64,000 bases of DNA from RGIG4608 sp964413365. GTDB taxonomy: Bacteria > Bacillota > Clostridia > Oscillospirales > CAG-272. Where the stretch lies: positions 1 through 64,000 of the forward strand of contig CAYPRM010000005.1 in the NCBI GenBank assembly GCA_964413365.1. The letters are read 5' to 3'. The notes under the pieces are model-generated. The model was given only the letters and a program-made list of their open reading frames with translations, did not search any database and was not told the origin of the DNA. Below, piece by piece: positions 31,210 through 38,802 of the stretch; position 1 is the first letter of the stretch, and each line of letters opens with the position of its first letter. Both the position numbers and the translations under genes were made by a program.

Positions 31210-32301
31210 ATGAAGGTCAATATAAAAGCGGATCTCTGGCACTATCTTCAGAACGTGGGGAGACCGATAGTTATGTACGGAATGGGCAACGGTGCGGACA
31301 AGATCCTTCGCGTTTGCGAGAAGTACGGCATTGAGGTGGCGGATTTCTTTGCGAGCGACGGATTTGTACGTGGGCACTCCTTCCACGGGAAGGTGGTGCT
31401 GTCCTACTCGGCGATGAAGGAGAAATACGTCGGGCAAGAGCCTATAATACTGCTCTCATTTGCCTCATCGCGTCCCGAGGTGCTAGAGCTTTTCGGGCGT
31501 GTGGGAGCGGAATTTGAATTTTATGCGCCCGATGTGCCCGTTTTCGGAGATGTGCTATTCAATATGGAATTTTTCGAGGCGAACAAGGCTCGCCTTGAGG
31601 CGGTATATGCTTCCCTTGCGGATGAGGAATCAAGGAGGATATACGAGAATGTGATATCCTACAAGCTCAGTGGTGATATCTCGTATCTCTGGGAATCGGA
31701 GAGCAAGAGGGGCGAGGTATTTGACAGCATACTCAGGTCCTCGGAGATCGGGAGCTATCTCGACCTTGGAGCATACAACGGGGACACGGTAAGGGAGCTT
31801 ATCGGCGTCGCGCCATCGCTCACTCAGGTAATAGCACTTGAGCCGGACGCGCGCACCTTCAAAAAGCTCACAGAATACGCAGGGAGCGTTTCGGGCATCG
31901 ACATACGCTGTGTAAATGCAGGTGCGTGGAGCGAATGTGGCACTCTCTCCTTTGATGCGAGCGGGAACAGAAATTCGGGCATCTCCAGCTCCCCTGCCCA
32001 CGCAGGTGCTAAGCTCTCGCAGGTCGAGGTCGTATCGGTGGACAGTCTACTCTCGGGCAAGGGTGTAGACTACATAAAATACGACGTCGAGGGCTCGGAG
32101 CGGCAGGCTCTGCTCGGCTCGGCTGAGACGATAAGGCGGTATTCGCCGCGGTTGCTCGTCTCCCTCTATCACAGAAGTGAGGATCTCTTTGATCTGCCCG
32201 AGCTCGTGCACGAGCTTTGCGGTGAATACTCGCTCTATCTGCGGAGATTTCCCTACATTCCTGCGTGGGATCTCAATCTCTATGCGATAAAGGAAAAATA
32301 A
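31210..32301 (+). CDS. FkbM family methyltransferase with N-terminal Rossmann-like domain
   Basis: The 363-residue protein's C-terminal half is an FkbM-type SAM methyltransferase: S-Y-L-D-L-G-A-Y-N-G-D-T, I-A-L-E-P-D-A-R-T-F-K-K-L, V-D-S-L-L, and I-K-Y-D-V-E-G-S-E. The first 130 residues begin with V-M-Y-G-M-G-N-G-A-D-K, a nucleotide-binding-like fold seen fused to sugar-modifying enzymes. FkbM proteins O-methylate polyketides, glycans and flagellins; no glycan cluster is present here, so the target is unknown. ATG 31210 is preferred over an upstream in-frame ATG because of GGTGG-type sites between them. It is monocistronic. Confidence 0.85.
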   Translation: MKVNIKADLWHYLQNVGRPIVMYGMGNGADKILRVCEKYGIEVADFFASDGFVRGHSFHGKVVLSYSAMKEKYVGQEPIILLSFASSRPEVLELFGRVGAEFEFYAPDVPVFGDVLFNMEFFEANKARLEAVYASLADEESRRIYENVISYKLSGDISYLWESESKRGEVFDSILRSSEIGSYLDLGAYNGDTVRELIGVAPSLTQVIALEPDARTFKKLTEYAGSVSGIDIRCVNAGAWSECGTLSFDASGNRNSGISSSPAHAGAKLSQVEVVSVDSLLSGKGVDYIKYDVEGSERQALLGSAETIRRYSPRLLVSLYHRSEDLFDLPELVHELCGEYSLYLRRFPYIPAWDLNLYAIKEK

Positions 32302-32310
32302 CAATATTTC

Positions 32311-32346
32311 AAAGTCATTCGAGGTATCGAATGGCTTTGCTTTTTG
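32311..32346 (+). terminator. Intrinsic terminator of the FkbM gene
   Basis: AAAGTCATTCGA and TCGAATGGCTTT form a 12-bp stem with one G-U pair, followed by GCTTTTTG. Confidence 0.85.
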
Positions 32347-32446
32347 AAAGGTGGGGTTTTGGGGTAAAAGATTGACACTTTTTTCACAATATACAAATTT
32401 TATAGGAAAATGAGCAAAATATTTGTATATTTCGTCAAAAATGCGG

Positions 32447-32475
32447 TTGACATTTTGAATTTACTTTGATATAAT
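32447..32475 (+). promoter_or_regulatory. Perfect consensus sigma-A promoter of the rnf operon
   Basis: TTGACA (32447-32452), 17 bases and TATAAT (32470-32475), about 38 bases before rnfC. No Rex-type TTGTGAA inverted repeat is seen around it. Confidence 0.92.
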
Positions 32476-32513
32476 TAATCTGTCACATTTTATTAAACCA
32501 AGGAGTGAAAAAA

Positions 32514-33827
32514 TTGCCTTTATTTAAATTGCCGGGAGTTTCCCTACCGCACAAAAAAGGGACTGCAAAAATGCCTCCCGTGATAATGCCATCCCCTGCA
32601 AGCGTGCTCATACCCACGTCGATGCACATAGGCGCACCTGCTACGCCGACGGTCAAGGTCGGTGATACCGTTACGGTAGGACAGGTCATTGCAGAGGCAT
32701 CGGGCTACGTTTCCGCAAGGATACATTCGAGCGTTTCGGGTAAGGTCAAGAGCACGGACACAGCCGTTCTCTCAAACGGAAGGAAAATACCCTCGATACT
32801 CATCGAGAGTGACGGACTCGACACACCCTGCCCCGAGCTTTCGCCAAGGAGCGTTACCAACGCTGAGGAGCTAATAGCCGCAGTTAAGGACAGCGGTATC
32901 GTCGGTCTCGGAGGCGCAGGCTTCCCCACCGCAGTAAAGCTCAACGTAAAGAGCGTTGACGAGATCATAATCAACGGTGCTGAGTGCGAGCCCTACATAA
33001 CGAGCGACACGCGCACGATGCTCGACAGGACGGACGATCTCATGAACGGGATCATGCTGCTCAGAAAATGTCTCAAGCCGAAGAGGATCATCATCGGTAT
33101 CGAGAACAACAAGCCTGAGTGCATCTCAGTCCTCCGCGAGCGTCTTTCCTCAATGGAGAGCGTGGAGGTCGTGCCCCTCAAGTCAATGTACCCACAGGGC
33201 GGTGAGAAGGTGCTCGTTTACCACACCACGGGAAAGATCATTCCCGAGGGCAAGCTTCCTCTCGATGTCGGAGTTATAGTTATAAACTGTACGACTCTCA
33301 CAGAGATCGCATCCTTCATAAGAACGGGTATGCCCCTTGTGAAAAAGTGCGTTACCGTTGACGGCGGTGCGGTGGCAGAGCCCAAAAACGTGATCGCTCC
33401 CATCGGCACAAGGATCTCGGATCTCGTCGCTTTTGCAGGTGGTGTTTCCGAGGAGCCGTCAAAGATACTTCTCGGCGGTCCTATGATGGGTGTTGCGGTC
33501 GAGAGCATGGAGATGCCTATAATGAAGAATACGAACGCAGTTCTCCTTTTCAACGCTAAGGAGGCGTGCGTTCCCGAACCTACCGCCTGCATCAAGTGCG
33601 GCAGGTGCACGAATGCGTGCCCTCTCGGTCTGGACCCCAAGGCATTCGTTCAGGCACTCAGAGCAGGAGATGACGAGGCTCTCGTAGCCCTCAAGGCAAA
33701 CATCTGCATGGAATGTGGCTGCTGCTCGTTCGTTTGCCCTGCAAAGCGTCAGCTCGTGCACACTAACAAGATAGCAAAGGCTAAGGTAATGAAGATACTT
33801 AAGGAACGTAAGGAGGCGAGCAAGTAA
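32514..33827 (+). CDS. rnfC: Rnf electron transport complex subunit C
   Basis: A protein of about 437 residues with the Nqo1/SLBB-like NADH/FMN domain (G-L-G-G-A-G-F-P-T, and I-N-G-A-E-C-E-P-Y) and two ferredoxin motifs at the C terminus (C-I-K-C-G-R-C-T-N-A-C-P and C-M-E-C-G-C-C-S-F-V-C-P). RnfC is the peripheral subunit that passes electrons to NAD+. AAGGAG ends 8 bases before TTG 32514, so TTG is the likely start; a GTG at 32505 overlaps that site and is unlikely. It is first of six rnf genes. Confidence 0.95.
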   Translation: MPLFKLPGVSLPHKKGTAKMPPVIMPSPASVLIPTSMHIGAPATPTVKVGDTVTVGQVIAEASGYVSARIHSSVSGKVKSTDTAVLSNGRKIPSILIESDGLDTPCPELSPRSVTNAEELIAAVKDSGIVGLGGAGFPTAVKLNVKSVDEIIINGAECEPYITSDTRTMLDRTDDLMNGIMLLRKCLKPKRIIIGIENNKPECISVLRERLSSMESVEVVPLKSMYPQGGEKVLVYHTTGKIIPEGKLPLDVGVIVINCTTLTEIASFIRTGMPLVKKCVTVDGGAVAEPKNVIAPIGTRISDLVAFAGGVSEEPSKILLGGPMMGVAVESMEMPIMKNTNAVLLFNAKEACVPEPTACIKCGRCTNACPLGLDPKAFVQALRAGDDEALVALKANICMECGCCSFVCPAKRQLVHTNKIAKAKVMKILKERKEASK

Positions 33828-34786
33828 TGGATAAGCTTTTGGTCGTATCTCCCTCCCCTCACATAAGGCACAGCAGGACGACGACGTCCGTCATGGGAAC
33901 GGTGCTCATTGCTCTGCTCCCCACGGCGATAGCGTCGGTGATACTCTTTGGAGTACGCGCGCTGCTCATTCTCATAGTTTCAAATCTCTCGTGCTTCCTG
34001 CTTGAGCTTGGCTGGTGCAAGCTCAGAAAGCAGAAGAGCACGGTCAAGGATCTCTCCTGCTTCGTAACGGGAACGCTCCTTGCGCTCACTCTCCCTGCAA
34101 GCTTCGGAGAGTTCAAAAATCTGTGGACGATAGTCATCGGTGCTATCATCGCAATAATAGTAGTTAAGGAATTCTTCGGCGGAATAGGCTATAATTTTGC
34201 CAACCCTGCCATCACCGCAAGGATCGCGATGCTCGTATGCTTCCCGAGCCTCATGAGTGCGACGGATCATACGCTCTTTACCGATCCTGCGATCGCGTCG
34301 GGTGCTACTCCCCTCGGAGATCTCGCACTTGGCAACACGGAGCTTCTCCCCTCCCTTACCGATATGCTCATCGGCAACAGAGCAGGTGCTATCGGCGAGG
34401 GCTGTGCGATAACGCTCATAATTGGCGGTATAATCCTCATTGCCACGGGAATTATCAGCTGGCATATCCCCGTATCCTTCGTCGGAACGGTGGCGGTGTT
34501 CACATTCCTCTGCGGCGGTCTCTCGCTTGAGACGTCAGCCTTCCACATTCTCGCGGGCGGTCTGCTCATCGGTGCTATCTACATGGCTACCGACTATGTT
34601 ACCAGCCCCGATACGGCGTGGGGCAAGCTCATTTTCGGTATCGGTTGCGGCGTGATAACCTCGCTCATTCGTATATGGGGCGCGTATCCCGAGGGAGTTT
34701 CCTTCGCTATACTTCTTATGAACATACTCAATCCCTACATAATCAAGCTTACGAGAAGAAAGCCCTTTGGAGGTGTCAAACAATGA
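33827..34786 (+). CDS. rnfD: Rnf electron transport complex subunit D
   Basis: The 319-residue integral membrane protein has eight to ten hydrophobic segments. The flavinylation motif S-G-A-T (A-S-G-A-T-P-L-G-D, about residue 160) is where FMN is linked covalently through threonine. RnfD sits in the membrane path that couples electron flow to ion pumping. Its start overlaps the rnfC stop by one base and its end overlaps the rnfG start. Confidence 0.95.
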   Translation: MDKLLVVSPSPHIRHSRTTTSVMGTVLIALLPTAIASVILFGVRALLILIVSNLSCFLLELGWCKLRKQKSTVKDLSCFVTGTLLALTLPASFGEFKNLWTIVIGAIIAIIVVKEFFGGIGYNFANPAITARIAMLVCFPSLMSATDHTLFTDPAIASGATPLGDLALGNTELLPSLTDMLIGNRAGAIGEGCAITLIIGGIILIATGIISWHIPVSFVGTVAVFTFLCGGLSLETSAFHILAGGLLIGAIYMATDYVTSPDTAWGKLIFGIGCGVITSLIRIWGAYPEGVSFAILLMNILNPYIIKLTRRKPFGGVKQ

Positions 34787-35334
34787 AAAACGATAATCTG
34801 AAGGCGATAATAGTTCTGCTCGTCGCGTGCCTTGTTGTGGCGGTGCTCCTTGCAGGTGTAAATACCATCACAAAGGACAGGATCGCAGAGGCTAACGAGC
34901 AGAAGATCAAGGAATCCCTCTCGGGGCTTATTGACGGCGTAACGGTCGACAGCTACGTACAGCTGACGGACGAGGAGCTTTCCGTTCTCCCCGAGGATGT
35001 GGCAGGCTCTATCGAGGCGGCGTTCCGCGACAAGGACGGCAGGGGCTGGGCATTCATATTCACGGCAAAATCCTCATTCTCCTCCAACGGTCCGATGAAA
35101 TATTCCGTCGGAATCGATCCCGAGGGCAGGATATGCGGCTTTTGCGAGATAGAATATATGGAGTCCCAGAATTTCGGAGACGGCTTCCCCTCCAATTTCG
35201 ATGGCAAGGATGCTTCTGAGGTGTCAGGATTTGACGTGGGTGCGCTCAAGACGGGTGCTACCTTCTCGGCAAAGGCGTTCAAGGCAGGGCTTGAAAACGC
35301 ACTCCGTGCGTTTGAGCTTCTGAGCAGGAGCTAA
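34783..35334 (+). CDS. rnfG: Rnf electron transport complex subunit G
   Basis: The 183-residue protein has one N-terminal membrane helix (about 8-28) and an extracytoplasmic FMN-binding domain. The motif T-G-A-T-F-S-A near residue 158 is the covalent FMN-threonine site (S/TGAT). ATG 34783 overlaps the rnfD stop by four bases; the preceding GGAGG lies 8-12 bases before it. Confidence 0.95.
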   Translation: MKNDNLKAIIVLLVACLVVAVLLAGVNTITKDRIAEANEQKIKESLSGLIDGVTVDSYVQLTDEELSVLPEDVAGSIEAAFRDKDGRGWAFIFTAKSSFSSNGPMKYSVGIDPEGRICGFCEIEYMESQNFGDGFPSNFDGKDASEVSGFDVGALKTGATFSAKAFKAGLENALRAFELLSRS

Positions 35335-35352
35335 AGGAGGATCAGGATCAAA

Positions 35353-36066
35353 ATGAACAAAAAGCTACAAACCCTTACTAAGGGTATCATAAAAGAAAAT
35401 CCCGTGCTTGTGCTCGTGCTCGGAACATGTCCGACGCTCGCCGTTACCACGGGCGTAATATCCGCGATCAGCATGGGCCTCTCCACGCTTGCGGTTCTCG
35501 TCTGCTCCAATATGGCAATATCCGCTCTGCGCAAGGTCATTCCCGACAAGGTCAGGATCCCTGCGTACATAGTCATAATCGCAGGCTTTGTAAGTGCGAT
35601 ACAGATGCTCCTTCAGGCGTTCCTGCCCGACGTATACAAGCTTCTCGGCGTATACCTCGCGCTCATCGTCGTAAACTGCATCATTCTCGGACGTGCGGAG
35701 ATGTTCGCAAACAAAAACAATGTGGTCGACTCGGCACTTGACGGACTCGGCATGGGGCTTGGATTTACCCTGACTCTCTTTGTCATGTCCCTCATACGTG
35801 AGGTGCTCGGAAAAGCGTCCTTTGCAGGCATCGCAATTCCCTTCCTTGAGCCATACAAGCTTCCGATACTCGCAAGTGCCCCCGGCGGCTTCTTCGTGTT
35901 CGGTATGCTCATAGCACTCGTTACGATAATAACACGCGGAGAATATCCCAAGAAAAAGAGCTTCGGCTGTGAGGGCTGTCCCTCCGCCGCTACCTGTGCC
36001 AAGGCTCAGGCAGGCGTTCCCTGCGAGGGCGACGCGACTGACGAAGGTGAGGTGGAGACGAAATGA
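35353..36066 (+). CDS. rnfE: Rnf electron transport complex subunit E
   Basis: The 237-residue polytopic membrane protein begins L-T-K-G-I-I-K-E-N-P-V-L-V-L-V-L-G-T-C-P-T-L-A-V, the RnfE signature with the conserved cysteine. It has a soluble C-terminal tail with several cysteines (C-E-G-C, A-T-C-A, P-C), longer than in many homologues. It overlaps rnfA by four bases (ATGA). Confidence 0.95.
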   Translation: MNKKLQTLTKGIIKENPVLVLVLGTCPTLAVTTGVISAISMGLSTLAVLVCSNMAISALRKVIPDKVRIPAYIVIIAGFVSAIQMLLQAFLPDVYKLLGVYLALIVVNCIILGRAEMFANKNNVVDSALDGLGMGLGFTLTLFVMSLIREVLGKASFAGIAIPFLEPYKLPILASAPGGFFVFGMLIALVTIITRGEYPKKKSFGCEGCPSAATCAKAQAGVPCEGDATDEGEVETK

Positions 36067-36656
36067 AATCACTCATAATCATTCTTATGTCGTCGATACT
36101 CGTCAATAACTACACGCTCTCCAAGTTCCTTGGCATCTGCCCCTTCCTCGGTGTTTCCAAAAAGACCGATCAGGCTACGGGCATGGGTATTGCCGTAACT
36201 GCGGTAATGGTCGTTGCGGCAGGCGTAACGTGGCCGATACAGACCTACGTGCTCGATCCTCTCGGGCTTGGGTTCTTACAGACGATAGTTTTCATTCTTG
36301 TTATCGCTACGCTCGTTCAGTTCGTTGAGATCGTGCTGAAGAAATACATTCCCGCGCTCCACAAGTCGCTCGGTGTCTACCTTCCGCTCATCACGACAAA
36401 CTGCGCGGTGCTCGGCGTTACGATCAACAATATCTCCGACGGCTACGGCTTCGTTGAGTCGATATTCTCGGCACTCGGCTGCGGTCTCGGATTCCTGCTT
36501 GCGATGGTGCTGTTTGCAGGCGTCAGAAGCGTGCTTGAGGGCAACGACAAGATGCCCAAGGCGCTCTCGGGGCTTCCCATCACGCTTATCGCCGCGTCGA
36601 TAGTTTCGCTCTCATTTATGGGCTTTGGCGGAATAATCGAAAATCTGTTTGCATAA
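36063..36656 (+). CDS. rnfA: Rnf electron transport complex subunit A
   Basis: The 197-residue polytopic membrane protein has the RnfA start I-L-V-N-N-Y-T-L-S-K-F-L-G-I-C-P-F-L and the mirror motif T-N-C-A-V-L-G midway. RnfA and RnfE are homologous in inverted topology and bind an iron-sulfur centre at their interface in known complexes. It is followed by rnfB after 13 bases. Confidence 0.95.
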   Translation: MKSLIIILMSSILVNNYTLSKFLGICPFLGVSKKTDQATGMGIAVTAVMVVAAGVTWPIQTYVLDPLGLGFLQTIVFILVIATLVQFVEIVLKKYIPALHKSLGVYLPLITTNCAVLGVTINNISDGYGFVESIFSALGCGLGFLLAMVLFAGVRSVLEGNDKMPKALSGLPITLIAASIVSLSFMGFGGIIENLFA

Positions 36657-36669
36657 GGAGGTTGACGCT

Positions 36670-37494
36670 ATGACTGAAATTTTGATCGCCGCGGCTCTCG
36701 TTGGCGGTATCGGACTTCTGTGTGCGGTAATACTCGTGCTTGCGGCAAAATTTATGAGCGTTCCCGAGGACGAAAGGTTCCCTGCGGTGCGTGAATGTCT
36801 CCCGGGTGCAAACTGCGGTGCGTGCGGATACACGGGCTGTGACGGATATGCGAAGGCTCTTATCGACGATCCTAACGTAAAATGCAATCTCTGTGTTCCC
36901 GGTGGTGATGCGACGGCGCAAAAGCTCGGTGCGATCCTTGGCAAGGAGGTCGAGGACGTTGTTGAGATGGTGGCTGTCGTCAAGTGCGACGGCAACTGCT
37001 CCGCTGTCAAGCAGAGATTTGAATACAAGGGTGTAAAGACCTGCGAGGCGGCAAATATGTTCTACGGCGGCTCGGGCACGTGCTCGTTCGGCTGTATGGG
37101 CTTTGGCGACTGCGCGGCGGCGTGCCCTCAGGGTGCTATATGCATTGAAAACGGTGTGGCAGTCGTAAGAAGCGAGCTTTGCATCGGCTGTGGACTCTGC
37201 ACCAAGGTATGCCCCCACCACGTAATTGAGGTAATGCCCGACGTAAACAGGACGCTCGTGCTCTGCTCAAGCCATGATAAGGGTGCTATCACTCGCAAGT
37301 TCTGCTCGAACGGCTGTATAGGCTGTGGCAAGTGCACAAGGACCTGCCCGAACGGTGCTATCACGCTCGTGAACAATCTCGCGACGATAGATTACGAGAA
37401 GTGCACGAACTGCGGCGCTTGCCGTGAGGCGTGCCCCGTGCATTGCATAGTTGAAAAGGATATATCGGGTATTTACAGGATCCCCAAAAAATAA
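36670..37494 (+). CDS. rnfB: Rnf electron transport complex subunit B (ferredoxin subunit)
   Basis: The 274-residue protein has an N-terminal membrane helix (1-25) and the RnfB cluster C-L-P-G-A-N-C-G-A-C-G-Y-T-G-C. Three or more ferredoxin-type cysteine sets follow (C-I-G-C-G-L-C-T-K-V-C-P, C-I-G-C-G-K-C-T-R-T-C-P, C-T-N-C-G-A-C-R-E-A-C-P). It is the entry point for electrons from reduced ferredoxin. ATG 36670 has AAGGAGG upstream; the frame continues up to a TTG inside rnfA. The six-gene order C-D-G-E-A-B is the standard acetogen/Clostridia order. Confidence 0.95.
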   Translation: MTEILIAAALVGGIGLLCAVILVLAAKFMSVPEDERFPAVRECLPGANCGACGYTGCDGYAKALIDDPNVKCNLCVPGGDATAQKLGAILGKEVEDVVEMVAVVKCDGNCSAVKQRFEYKGVKTCEAANMFYGGSGTCSFGCMGFGDCAAACPQGAICIENGVAVVRSELCIGCGLCTKVCPHHVIEVMPDVNRTLVLCSSHDKGAITRKFCSNGCIGCGKCTRTCPNGAITLVNNLATIDYEKCTNCGACREACPVHCIVEKDISGIYRIPKK

Positions 37495-37502
37495 AAGCAA
37501 AT

Positions 37503-37543
37503 AAAAAATATTCCTCATTGACTGCTCAATGAGGAATATTTTT
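37503..37543. terminator. Bidirectional terminator between rnfB and rnpB
   Basis: AAAAATATTCCTCATTGA and TCAATGAGGAATATTTTT form an 18-bp stem around a 4-base loop; it ends rnf (+) and RNase P RNA (-). Confidence 0.92.
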
Positions 37544-37544
37544 G

Positions 37545-37902
37545 TAATCGCGTCTATAAGCCGGGTTCTGTCTTAAACGGTCATCTATCTTCGCTTGCCG
37601 TCGCCGACAAGCTTCGGGGGTTTATTCCCGTGCCACCCTGCAGATATATGTCGGGCAAACATCTGCGCTCGGTGTTGCTTCGAGTAGGGTTTACAGCGGA
37701 TCTATGTTACCATAGAAACGGGTGAGCTCTTACCTCGCCTTTCCATCCTTGCTCGCCTTGCGGCGGGCGGTCTATTTCTGTTGCACTTTCCCGGCAGTCG
37801 CCTGCGGCTGACGTTATCAGCTACTCTGCCCTATGAAGCCCGGACTTTCCTCACGATAACACCTTTCGGCAACATATCGCGCGACCGTTCGGCGCGGTTA
37901 CT
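37545..37902 (-). ncRNA. rnpB: RNase P RNA component
   Basis: On the minus strand the RNA contains the universal GAGGAAAGTCCGGGCTTC block near the 5' end, GGTAAGAGCTCACC midway, and ACAGAACCCGGCTTAT near the 3' end. It has the bacterial A-type layout and a length of about 355 bases. The end sequences GTAACCGCG and CGCGATTAC can pair as P1. It is the catalytic RNA that trims 5' leaders from pre-tRNAs. Ends are set from P1 and the promoter and are accurate to a few bases. Confidence 0.95.
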
Positions 37903-37907
37903 CATAA

Positions 37908-37936
37908 ATTATAATATAATTTTTCCGAAATGTCAA
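37908..37936 (-). promoter_or_regulatory. Perfect consensus sigma-A promoter of rnpB
   Basis: On the minus strand TTGACA (37936-37931), 17 bases and TATAAT (37913-37908). The -35 box overlaps the thiT stop region. Confidence 0.93.
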
Positions 37937-38598
37937 GCCTCTTTTTTATCCGATACACGTATCTGTGGTATTCGTGCGACAAAGCACGCGCAGACGGCGG
38001 TTATGACTATCTCGGGGAGCATATACAGTCCATTATATATTACGGAATATACAAGTGCAAGAAGGCTCGGCGAGAGGCTCTCTACAAGTGCTTGACCCCA
38101 CGCAGGAAATCCGTCCTGCGTAAAGAACCACTCCGCCCACGTGCCAAAGAATATCGCACCCGACACTATATGCGTAAGGTAGCGCAGGGAGAGTGCAACG
38201 GTACTGCCGAGGCAGAGCGCACGCGCCTTGGGGAATTTTGTGCGGAACGCTCCGCCAAGTCCCAAAAATGTGTAAGCAAGGACATAATCGAGCAGGCAGA
38301 CGAGCACAGCACGCCACCAGACCATCTGCGAGTCCCCAGGCAGGAAGAATGCGCTGACGGTATTGAAGCTTATAAGCATCTGCAGGATCGAGTAGGTGAA
38401 GGCGGTGAGCAGTCCCCAGCCAGTGCCGTACATATACGCCACGACGATGATCGGTAGCATACTTGCCACCGTAAATCCGCCTCCAAATGGCAGATTCAAA
38501 AACGGTATTGCCTCGCATATCAGCGAGATGACCACGGAAAACGCGATCATAACGGCGCTGACGCATATCATCTGCGCCCTTTTTCTGTTTTCGTTCAT
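37933..38598 (-). CDS. thiT: Thiamine-specific ECF transporter S component ThiT
   Basis: The 221-residue membrane protein has about six hydrophobic helices, including P-F-G-G-G-F-T-V-A-S-M-L-P, G-D-S-Q-M-V-W-W-R-A-V-L, and H-I-V-S-G-A-I-F-F-G-T-W-A-E-W, matching ThiT with its thiamine-binding aromatics. It binds thiamine with high affinity and docks on EcfA1A2T, encoded at 17986-20609. ATG 38598 has GGAGG upstream. Expression is controlled by the TPP riboswitch in its leader, which independently supports the substrate. Confidence 0.94.
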   Translation of the reverse strand: MNENRKRAQMICVSAVMIAFSVVISLICEAIPFLNLPFGGGFTVASMLPIIVVAYMYGTGWGLLTAFTYSILQMLISFNTVSAFFLPGDSQMVWWRAVLVCLLDYVLAYTFLGLGGAFRTKFPKARALCLGSTVALSLRYLTHIVSGAIFFGTWAEWFFTQDGFPAWGQALVESLSPSLLALVYSVIYNGLYMLPEIVITAVCACFVARIPQIRVSDKKEA

Positions 38599-38611
38599 AG
38601 AAAACCTCCAA

Positions 38612-38650
38612 AAAATAAATTCAACCACACGTAAAGCCGTGCGGTTGAAT
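38612..38650 (-). terminator. Riboswitch-controlled terminator in the thiT leader
   Basis: On the minus strand TTCAACCGCACG and CGTGTGGTTGAA form a 12-bp stem, followed by TTTATTTTTT, between the TPP aptamer and the start codon. It is the likely expression platform: thiamine pyrophosphate binding would favour termination. Confidence 0.85.
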
Positions 38651-38667
38651 CATTTCTGAAAATTCGT

Positions 38668-38757
38668 ACTACCTACGTCGGCATTATCCGTATCAGGTTA
38701 AAGGGTTCAAGGCTCGCGCCTCATCTCAGCAAAAAGCACCCCTGACTTTATTTGTGA
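38668..38757 (-). promoter_or_regulatory. Thiamine pyrophosphate (TPP) riboswitch aptamer
   Basis: On the minus strand the THI-box blocks appear in order: CAGGGGTGC, GCTGAGATGAGGC, ACCCTTTAACCTGAT, GGATAATGCC and GTAGG. They fold into the standard two-arm TPP aptamer. Located 70 bases before thiT. Confidence 0.96.
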
Positions 38758-38767
38758 TCGTAAGGAT

Positions 38768-38796
38768 ATTTTATCACAGATATTCTCCACTGTCAA
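38768..38796 (-). promoter_or_regulatory. Sigma-A promoter for the TPP riboswitch-thiT transcript
   Basis: On the minus strand TTGACA (38796-38791), 17 bases and TAAAAT (38773-38768). Confidence 0.88.
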
Positions 38797-38802
38797 GAGG
38801 AT

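Noticed and set aside
32447..32475. Rex operator at the rnf promoter
   Set aside because: No TTGTGAA-n4-TTCACAA-like palindrome could be found around the promoter by eye.
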